DNA of 64,000 bases from Psychroserpens sp. (lineage in GTDB: Bacteria; Bacteroidota; Bacteroidia; Flavobacteriales; Flavobacteriaceae), in the NCBI GenBank assembly GCA_017643165.1, contig JAEPNY010000001.1, positions 62,001-126,000 of the forward strand, read 5' to 3'. The notes beneath the pieces were generated by a model that saw nothing but the letters and a program-made list of their open reading frames with translations, was not told the DNA's origin and made no database searches. This document shows, one piece after another, positions 8,898 to 16,300 of this stretch (positions are counted from its first letter, which is position 1; each line of letters begins with the position of its first letter). A program made the translations under genes and the position numbers.

Positions 8898-9008
8898 ATG
8901 AACAAAACAATAGTACATATCGCACCAAAATCACTGATGTATCAGTGGGATTATCGAGGAATTAGCGAAGAATTTTCTCGGTCTAGGGCGTTATGTATCT
9001 ATTTTTAA
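8898..9008 (+). CDS. Leader peptide 1 (36 aa), putative attenuator leader
   Basis: A 36-codon ORF starts with ATG immediately after a consensus promoter and ends with IYF-stop, 46 bases before an intrinsic terminator hairpin. It has no hydrophobic span and no homology I can recognise. No single amino acid dominates: it holds single His, Trp and Cys and several Arg, Ser, Ile and Tyr residues. Its codons 30-32 contain the sequence able to pair with the 5' arm of the terminator, which argues for a regulatory leader peptide rather than a functional protein. The cue it senses is unknown. Confidence 0.5.
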   Translation: MNKTIVHIAPKSLMYQWDYRGISEEFSRSRALCIYF

Positions 9009-9081
9009 TTATGAATTAAACTGATTTAAACAGAAAAATTATAAAAAGAGAACAGCGTCCAAAGTATTGGGCGCTTTTTTT
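8986..9081 (+). terminator. Transcription attenuator 1 (terminator with alternative pairing)
   Basis: The terminator is GCGTCCA (9055-9061) pairing with TGGGCGC (9068-9074), followed by seven T residues. GGGCGTT at 8986-8992, inside the leader ORF, can instead pair with AGCGTCC at 9054-9060 (7 pairs, two of them G-U). The two helices are mutually exclusive. The pentamer GGGCG occurs identically in both competing strands. Confidence 0.55.
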
Positions 9082-9267
9082 GTGAATAAATTTTAAAATT
9101 TTGAAACTGAAATTTAAAAGTTAAACCATATCGTATTTGAAGAGTAAGCAATTGATGCACAAACACTTGCAAAAGACCTCAAATATCTGCACAAACGCGG
9201 ACAGGAACATCCATGCAAAAAATCAACTTAACTATTTGATTTTCAATATATTAAATTAAATAAATTG
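9082..9267. other. Spacer between the two attenuators, no gene recognised
   Basis: AT-rich sequence between terminator 1 and promoter 2. A 34-codon ORF (9155-9259, plus strand) exists but has neither a promoter nor a recognisable product. I see no other structure. Confidence 0.5.
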
Positions 9268-9298
9268 TTTGGATTTTAAAAAATAGTTTTCATCTTTG
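9268..9298 (+). promoter_or_regulatory. Putative promoter of attenuator unit 2 / TPR gene
   Basis: TTTG at 9268-9271 and CATCTTTG at 9291-9298 (one mismatch from TAnnTTTG) are separated by 19 bases, the expected Bacteroidota -33/-7 spacing. Transcription would start near 9304, about 50 bases before the second leader ORF. Confidence 0.6.
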
Positions 9299-9355
9299 CA
9301 TCGCAGAATTAATACTAATAGCTGCATTAAATAAATAACAATAATAACAGAAGCC

Positions 9356-9433
9356 ATGCTAAAACGTACAGCAGTATTTCAAATTATGATGAATGACATC
9401 GCATCATTCATGTGGCTTCGGAACTTTCTGTAA
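9356..9433 (+). CDS. Leader peptide 2 (25 aa), putative attenuator leader
   Basis: A 25-codon ORF (MLKRTAVFQIMM..., ending NFL-stop) lies between a good promoter and a terminator, 146 bases ahead of the TPR gene. It is rich in Met (four) and Phe (three) and contains the only Trp near its end. Its last codons contain GCTTCGGA, the antiterminator strand. A ribosome that finished translation to the stop at 9431-9433 would cover that strand and favour termination; a ribosome stalled earlier would leave it free. This is the classic logic of leader-peptide attenuation, inferred here from sequence only. Confidence 0.55.
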   Translation: MLKRTAVFQIMMNDIASFMWLRNFL

Positions 9434-9484
9434 TTCTTTTCCAGACAGGATCCGAAGCAAATCAAAACTGTTTCGGATTTTTTA
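9415..9484 (+). terminator. Transcription attenuator 2 (antiterminator/terminator pair)
   Basis: GCTTCGGA (9415-9422) and TCCGAAGC (9451-9458) form a perfect 8-bp antiterminator helix. ATCCGAA (9450-9456) and TTCGGAT (9472-9478) form the competing terminator, followed by a T-run to 9483. Both helices use the same TCCGAA strand, so only one can form. Confidence 0.68.
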
Positions 9485-9579
9485 TTCCCGACAACTTCGA
9501 ATAAAACCATCTGATCAGTTTTAATGTCGCAAATAGAATGTGACGATTAAAACAATAATAACCTTTAAAAAGGAAAATA

Positions 9580-10161
9580 ATGGAAACGAATTTAAATAAC
9601 CTATATCTGTTTAGAGCACTCGATGCTTATCCATATGAATTGGAAAAGGCTGTTGAAGCGTTGAACTACGCACTAAGCTATGATCCTGAAAATGCAAAAG
9701 CCTTGCATTTAATGGCCAAGATCTGTGATGAGCAATTGAATGACTTCAATGCAGCCAAAGACTTTTACGAAAGAGCTTTAGCAAGCCGTATGGACATCCC
9801 AGATTTATATCCTGATTACATCAGATTTTTGATCAATAATGATGCGCCGGAAGAAGCACAGAGGCTTATTGACTTCGCAAAATCCGTTAGAGGTATTGAT
9901 AAAGCAGGTATCGCAATTGTACAGGCTCAGTTGTTTGAAAGCCTAAATCAATTTAGCGAGGCTGAAAAGGCCGTAAAAGAAGCAAAGCAGCTTGCACTGA
10001 ATGAAGGATTCATCAGTTTTGCAGACACTATGCTATCGCGTTTAAAGCGCAAGCGTAAAGTTCAAGAAAACGAAAAACGAGTCCAGGAACATCAATCGAA
10101 AAAAGAGGAAGAAGCCAATAAAACGAATTGGTTTCAAAATCGATTGAATAGTTTGTTGTAA
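9580..10161 (+). CDS. TPR-repeat protein
   Basis: The 193-residue, highly helical protein contains three or four tetratricopeptide-like repeats between about residues 20 and 150, for example ALNYALSYDPENAKALHLMAK and AKDFYERALASRMDIPDLY. A basic, glutamate/lysine-rich coiled C-terminus (about 150-180) follows. There is no signal peptide, so it is probably a cytoplasmic adaptor. It is the first full gene downstream of two attenuators, which suggests its synthesis is conditional on translation status or an amino-acid signal. I cannot assign a partner or pathway. A stable hairpin without a U-tract follows its stop. Confidence 0.75.
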   Translation: METNLNNLYLFRALDAYPYELEKAVEALNYALSYDPENAKALHLMAKICDEQLNDFNAAKDFYERALASRMDIPDLYPDYIRFLINNDAPEEAQRLIDFAKSVRGIDKAGIAIVQAQLFESLNQFSEAEKAVKEAKQLALNEGFISFADTMLSRLKRKRKVQENEKRVQEHQSKKEEEANKTNWFQNRLNSLL

Positions 10162-10163
10162 TT

Positions 10164-10190
10164 ATTCCCCTGTTCATCTTTCAGGGGAAT
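10164..10190 (+). other. 3'-UTR hairpin of the TPR gene
   Basis: ATTCCCCTG (10164-10172) pairs perfectly with CAGGGGAAT (10182-10190) across a 9-base loop, starting 3 bases after the TPR stop. It lacks a U-tract, so it is more likely an mRNA-stabilising or processing structure than a terminator. Confidence 0.5.
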
Positions 10191-10206
10191 TCATGAGGTT
10201 TAATTA

Positions 10207-10280
10207 GAGTGTTTATAGTGTAACGGCTCGCACGAGAGGTATGTCCTCTAAGATCAAGTTCGACCCTTGATGAACACTCA
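10207..10280 (+). ncRNA. tRNA-like sequence with a compact anticodon arm
   Basis: The sequence folds as a near-complete tRNA. The acceptor is GTGTTTA/TGAACAC (one G-U), extendable to 9 bp with the flanking GA/TC. Then come TA at positions 8-9, a D-arm GTGT/GCAC with loop AACGGCTC, and a T-arm TCAAG/CTTGA with loop TTCGACC. The anticodon stem AGAGG/CCTCT closes a loop of only 5 bases (TATGT); a 4-bp stem would give a 7-base loop with ATG at the anticodon place. It is either a decayed tRNA or a non-decoding tRNA-like RNA. It lies between the TPR gene and the SusC-like gene and ends just before a strong terminator. Confidence 0.5.
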
Positions 10281-10305
10281 ACCGTGAACAGTTGCTAATT
10301 TGGTT

Positions 10306-10340
10306 AATGCACTGAGATAGTTATCTCGGTGCATTTTTTT
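10306..10340 (+). terminator. Strong intrinsic terminator after the tRNA-like sequence
   Basis: ATGCACTGAGA (10307-10317) pairs with TCTCGGTGCAT (10324-10334), giving 11 bp with one G-U pair and loop TAGTTA, followed by at least six T residues. It would end transcripts of the TPR gene and tRNA-like region before the SusC-like gene. Confidence 0.85.
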
Positions 10341-10464
10341 GACATCTAATTACACTCACTTATTCAAAAATGGAATTTAACTCAGTCAAAAGATGAGTTC
10401 ACTCAATTGATATTTTTAAAACGTATAGGTCCTAATAGTTTTGAATAAATCTAATCCTCTAGAT

Positions 10465-13302
10465 ATGAAAACTATTCCTCGCTATTACATCATTATACTT
10501 TTACTCTTCGGTATCAACGCGATCACAAACGCACAAAACGGTAAAGTAAAAGGCATACTTACCTCACCTGAAGATGGACTTCCTTTACCTGGAGTATCCG
10601 TAATTATTAAAGGCACGACGGTAGGCACGCAAACAGATTTCGATGGTGAATACAGTATTACTTGCGATGTTGGCGATACGCTAGTATTCAGTTTTATTGG
10701 GATGCAAACACGTGAGGTTATTGTAACGGAACAAATGTTCAGTATCAAAAACAACAACTTCAAAATTGACTACTTCAAAGTGGCTATAATTAAAAGTGAT
10801 GCCTATAAAAAAGCATTAGAATCACAGAGCGATTTAAAATTAAAAATAAAAAGTATAGACGACGGAAAAGATGCAACCTATAAGAACTATTATGACGTAT
10901 ATAGAATTAAAGATTTCAATTTCGAAAAGGACAGTGTCAACATCACCTATTTTGACCCTGACATTTTTTATGAAATACGAACAAGCTCGATGCTGGGTAT
11001 TCAATTTGTTCGTAATCAGAACCTTCCAAAGCTGCAATCTACATTTTCACAAGGTGCCTCTAGCAGTGGCGTCTTAAGTTTTCAAGGTCCAGAAACTGGA
11101 AATATTTTTTCTTATGGGCCAAGACTAGATAATCTTCAATTTGATGGAAGCAATTACCCTTATGACATTAACGGTAGACCTGTTCCTTTTGGAAGTGGCC
11201 AAGGAGCTCGTTTAAGCGCATACGATAATTCAATTATTGAACCCTCGGTAATTTCCTCAAACACTGTTAATCTTAGTCTTTCAACGGACGAAAAATTACT
11301 AGAGTTCGGATATAACAATCAATCAAATCGCGATCTCTTTAATCAAGAACGACGTAGTAGTAACTTCTTCGATATCCATTTTAAATCATTAAATAAATAT
11401 AAAACGCGTACAAACTGGTCTGGCTTAGTGAAATACGGAAAAATTATAGATAGACAGCCGAATATTAATGGATTCATCAACAACGTACTTTTAAATTCGT
11501 GGGCTACTCCAGCCAGCTTTAGCAATAGTCAAGGGTACTTACTAAATGGGAGTCAGCGTCGATTTTCTGAGCAATTCAATAACCCATATTGGTTGCTAAA
11601 CACCAATAGAAACAATGAAGAAAACCAAAGCTTTTTAGGATCTGTAAAAATTAAAAAATGGCTCAATGATAAGCTATCTATATTAGGGCAAGTTGATTTC
11701 AATCATACTAATGACGGGCAACGTTTTGCAGTTCCATTACATACTGCTGGATTCGACACTGGGTTTGCATCGGAAAAAGACATCCTAAGAAATGATCTTC
11801 GTATAGCCTTTCATTTAAATTATGAGAAGTGGTTTAATGATCTCCATTTTGAACTTAATTCTGTAGTACACTTCAACAACGAACTCATGAAATATCGATT
11901 CGATGAGCGTCGTGATTTTGCGTCAATTGTTTTTGAAGATCCTCAATTCTCCAATACCGAGAGACAAAAATTACATCGAAACAGTCTTACGCTTTCTAAT
12001 AGTTTTATGGTAGACTTACATGAGCCAGAATTAGAAATAAAGCTCACCAATAATAGTTACCTGTCATCTATTCAAAATAATAAATTGTTCCTTCCGAACT
12101 TACAATTAAGACTTAAGGTGGACCACTTACTCGAGCTATATGATTTTAATCATATTGATCTCACGGCATCAACCTCTATGGCAATAAACGAACCTGATTT
12201 ATTCTACAACAATAGAAGTCATAACAGTTTATTAATTACACCAATGGAAAGCCTCCAATTCACATCCAACAACGACCTATTTTTGAACAATTCAATCGGA
12301 CTTGAGGAACTAAGAACAATTGAATTCGGTACGTCGATAGGATTCTCAACACATCCATTTAGGTTCGATTTTAATGCAAGTTATTATGATAGATTAACGA
12401 AAAATGCATTGTATCCTATTTTAGGCAACACCACTTTTGTTCTTGACAATGTAGGTGACATAAGTAACAAAGGGTTTGAACTTACGTTCAATACAGATAT
12501 AAGTATCGATGACCATTTGAAATATTCGTCGCGAGTAGTATTTTCAAAATATCGCACGGAAGTTCTAAAACTTAATAACGAACAGAGTGCCATTCCTATC
12601 GCTGGATTTGCAACCGTATCAAAACAACTAATTGTAGGTGAACAGGCAGGCATTATTGTTGGTACGGCATATGAAAGAGATGGAAATAATAATCTAATTA
12701 TAGGGGATGACGGATTTCCTTTGGTTGCAAACACAACTCAAATTATTGGTGATCCTGTACCAGACTATAATCTAGGTTTGGATAACACATTTAATTTCAA
12801 AGGATTTACACTGAATGTTCTGCTAGATATTCAAAAAGGCGGCAATGTCTGGAATGGCACTCAAAATACATTGAATTACCTTGGAACATCACAGCAGTCG
12901 GCTTCAGACCGATCAATAACAAACTTTATTTATCCTGGTGTTACGCTTCAAGGTGATGTTAACACGGTTCCCGTGGATTTTTATGCTGCTGAAAATGACA
13001 TTTCACAGAATAGATTCGTTCGCTACGGTTATTCAGGAGTTGATGAAGATGCTATTGAAGATGGCCGTTATGTCAACTTGAGATCCATCAATTTATCATA
13101 CAACTTTAAGCCTGATAAAAAAGATGCCTTTTTTAGAGAAGTTGACATTGTTATCTATGCAAATAACCTCTTGACCTGGACCAAATTTGATGGAGCTTCA
13201 CCCTACAGCAATCTCTATGATGGCCCTTCTGCACAAGGACTTAATTTCTTCAATTTACCTATGACTACTGAAATCGGTTTCAAACTCGATATAAAACTTT
13301 AA
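10465..13302 (+). CDS. SusC/RagA-like outer-membrane beta-barrel lacking the plug domain
   Basis: The 945-residue product has a signal peptide (1-23, ending NAQ) and a carboxypeptidase-regulatory-like beta-sandwich (about 25-91, with DGLPLPGVSVIIKGTTVGTQTD). A non-standard 90-residue linker follows, then a SusC-type barrel from about 186 to the end, including the family hallmarks QGPETG, LQFDGSNYPYD and ISNKGFEL, and terminal FxLDIKL. The usual plug motifs (VDG, VLKDA, GVIIITTK) and TonB box that should follow the N-terminal domain are absent. They are found in the next gene, 3 bases downstream. The start is ATG 10465, which places the signal peptide at the N-terminus; a TTG at 10441 is less likely. 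No SusD gene is adjacent. Confidence 0.85.
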   Translation: MKTIPRYYIIILLLFGINAITNAQNGKVKGILTSPEDGLPLPGVSVIIKGTTVGTQTDFDGEYSITCDVGDTLVFSFIGMQTREVIVTEQMFSIKNNNFKIDYFKVAIIKSDAYKKALESQSDLKLKIKSIDDGKDATYKNYYDVYRIKDFNFEKDSVNITYFDPDIFYEIRTSSMLGIQFVRNQNLPKLQSTFSQGASSSGVLSFQGPETGNIFSYGPRLDNLQFDGSNYPYDINGRPVPFGSGQGARLSAYDNSIIEPSVISSNTVNLSLSTDEKLLEFGYNNQSNRDLFNQERRSSNFFDIHFKSLNKYKTRTNWSGLVKYGKIIDRQPNINGFINNVLLNSWATPASFSNSQGYLLNGSQRRFSEQFNNPYWLLNTNRNNEENQSFLGSVKIKKWLNDKLSILGQVDFNHTNDGQRFAVPLHTAGFDTGFASEKDILRNDLRIAFHLNYEKWFNDLHFELNSVVHFNNELMKYRFDERRDFASIVFEDPQFSNTERQKLHRNSLTLSNSFMVDLHEPELEIKLTNNSYLSSIQNNKLFLPNLQLRLKVDHLLELYDFNHIDLTASTSMAINEPDLFYNNRSHNSLLITPMESLQFTSNNDLFLNNSIGLEELRTIEFGTSIGFSTHPFRFDFNASYYDRLTKNALYPILGNTTFVLDNVGDISNKGFELTFNTDISIDDHLKYSSRVVFSKYRTEVLKLNNEQSAIPIAGFATVSKQLIVGEQAGIIVGTAYERDGNNNLIIGDDGFPLVANTTQIIGDPVPDYNLGLDNTFNFKGFTLNVLLDIQKGGNVWNGTQNTLNYLGTSQQSASDRSITNFIYPGVTLQGDVNTVPVDFYAAENDISQNRFVRYGYSGVDEDAIEDGRYVNLRSINLSYNFKPDKKDAFFREVDIVIYANNLLTWTKFDGASPYSNLYDGPSAQGLNFFNLPMTTEIGFKLDIKL

Positions 13303-13305
13303 ATC

Positions 13306-16300
13306 ATGAAAAAGACAGTTCAATATTTAGCATTCTTATGCATTTCATTTTTAATCCTAATATCACAAAGCGCATTTGATAAAGAAGATCAAGAAGCAAG
13401 CTCTATTGAAAAAATCTATGCACAAACGGATCGCCCGTTTTATTTTCCTGGAGAAACTGTATGGTTTAAAGCCTATCTCGTAAAAGAAAATAACACAGCC
13501 TCTCAAATGAGCGATATTGTCTATGCACAACTTATATCACCAAAAGGAGATGTTGTACGATCTCTTAAACTAGGCGTCAACGATGGTTCTGTTTATGGTG
13601 ACTTTGTGATACCAGAATCGTGGGTCGGTGGTATTTATAAACTCAAACTTTTTACTAACTGGATGCGAAATTTTGGTGAGGACAATCTATTTACAAAGGA
13701 TGTCATGATTCAGAAAATAGTTAAGCCGAATGTATTATTAAGACTAGATTTCGAAAAAGAAGGCTACGGTCAAAATAGTTTGGTTCGCGCATCATTCAAT
13801 GCAAAAGATTTAAAAAACACACCATTACGAAATGTCCTCCTTAATTACACCGTATCTGTAAAAGGGGAACGCATCATTACTAATAGTATTAGCACTAATG
13901 CCGAAGGCGATGCAACGCCAGAGTTTACATTACCATCAGACCTTAAATCGGCCGATGTTGTGCTTAATGTTCGTGTCCCGTATAATGGTTCAATAGAGTC
14001 CATTTCAAGAGCAGTTCCTGTTGTACTTGACACTATTGATCTTCAATTTCTACCTGAAAGTGGTATGGTTGTCAGTGGCGCCGAAAATACCATAGCTTTC
14101 AAAGCCTTAAATGAATTCGGGAAACCTGTAGATGTTAGCGGTATTATCGTAAATAGTAAAGGCGACTCTATTACGTCCTTCTCAAGTTTTCATGATGGAA
14201 TGGGTAAATTAACTTTGTCTGCAATACATGGCGTCGATTACCTTGCTAAAATAAAAGAACCATTCGAATCGCATCGTTTTATTCCACTTCCTGAGGTTTT
14301 TAAAAAAGGAACCCGTTTTTCAGTTCAAACTTCAGATAATCAAGCAATAATTACATTACATTCAACTGAAAAAGATGCCATTACACTAGAGGTATCTAGT
14401 GCCGATAAAAAGTTATTCGAAAAGCGCGTTTCCCCTAAGAAGAATCAGATCAAAATAAACACCAAAGGATTCCCAATGGGAATTACGAAATTCAGCTTCA
14501 AAGATGCGTTTGGATTTGTTTTAGCCGAACGATTAGTTTTTATAAATCCAACCCATAATTTAGACATATCACTTGAATTGGATAAAGAAGTTTACCAAAC
14601 TAGAGAAAAAGTCAATCTAAAAATTCAAACTCTAGATCAAAATGGCAATCCATTACCCTCAAATTTATCCATAGCTGTTGCTGACAACAAACTGTTATCT
14701 TTTGCCGACGACAAGCAAGACCATATACTGTCCTATTTATTATTATCATCTGAATTGAACGGGAAAATACACGAACCTCATTTCTATTTTAACCCAGAAG
14801 AACCTAAATCAATTGAAGCTTTAGATTACCTCATACTTACGCATGGTTGGCGAAATTATGTTAGTATGCCAAAGTTAGATCTTGATACCGTTTCATTCTT
14901 GCCAGAACAAGGAAGTATTCAAACAGGTTCGGTTGTTGACCGCAATGATAATCCAATTGAAGCAAATCTCATTCTTATGGATCGTAAAGGCAGTAAGGTT
15001 TTAGACTTTAAAACTAAGCCTGATGGTACGTTTAGCTTTAAATACACTAATGATAACTATCTGTATTTGTTGGCTTATCGCGAAGATGGTCAAAAGCTTA
15101 AGATTAAAAAAAATCATATGGTACCATTTAACCCAAATATAAAACTAAGACGATCAGCCGTTAACAATCAAAACGTTAAGACCTATAAACAGAAAATTAC
15201 TTCACCACGCGAGGTCGTAGAAGGTGCGGTTGCTGTGGCCTCGGTTTCCTTAGATGAGAATTTGTCCGAATTAGAATCTGTAGTTGTTACGGGATATAGA
15301 GGCGTGACACGTAACAGTTCGGTGACCTCATCTTTATCAACTGTTAGTTCAGAAGAGATTATTAGCGTTCCTATAAATTCTATCGATGAATTGCTACAAG
15401 GACGTGCAGCAGGCGTTAATATAGCTACGGCTTCTGGACAAGCAGGACAAAGTACAACCATAGTAATAAGAGGGAGAGCCAGCATTTCTGGTGATATAGA
15501 ACCCTTATTCATAGTTGATGGTATTCCCGTAAGTCAAACTACATTTCGATCGCTAAATAGTTCAGAAGTGGAACATATAAGTGTATTGAAGGACGCGGCA
15601 GCAACAGCTATTTACGGAAATCTTGGTGCTGGAGGTGTGATTATTATATCAACCAAAAGTGGTGGACACATTAATAATTATAATAAGAAACGCTTAAACA
15701 ATAAGCTGTTTTACAACTACACGATTGAATCATTTTACAATTATAACCCTTCAGGAATTCATGAGCCAAGACAATACTATGTTCCTAAATATATGGGAGA
15801 TGAACTTCCTGAAGAGCGCACTGATTTCAGACAAACCATTTATTGGAATCCAGTTGTACAAACCGATGAAAATGGTTGTGCTGAACTTGAGTTTTATAAC
15901 AGCGATGCCATAACGTCATTTAGCGTGACAGCAGAAGGTATTGGTTATAACGGCATGTTAGGAAGGCAAACCAAATCTTATGCTACAAAAAAACTATTTA
16001 ACGTTGATTTTAAAGCGCCAAATTATATGGTCCTTGAAGATCTTGTTAAATTACCTATAACTCTTACTAACGAAAGCGACTCATTAATCAATGCTGAAAT
16101 GGAAATTAAATTACCTGAGGGTTTAACGCTTTCCGAAGATTATCAGAAGAATTTCTCCATTGAAGCTAACGGCACAATAACCACCAATATTTCAGTCGTT
16201 CCAACCCAAACAATTAAAAATGGTCGTATTGAAATGCTAGTAAAATCGGAGGACTATAAAGATCAGGTAACCAAAAAAGTCACTGTTCTGAGCCCGTATT

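Noticed and set aside
9155-9259. A 34-codon ORF between the two attenuators
   Set aside because: No promoter, no recognisable product and a basic, composition-driven sequence; probably chance.
10207-10280. A normal tRNA-His (loop reading ATG at the anticodon place)
   Set aside because: It needs a 4-bp stem and puts G32 opposite C38; the natural fold has a 5-base loop, so a working anticodon is doubtful.
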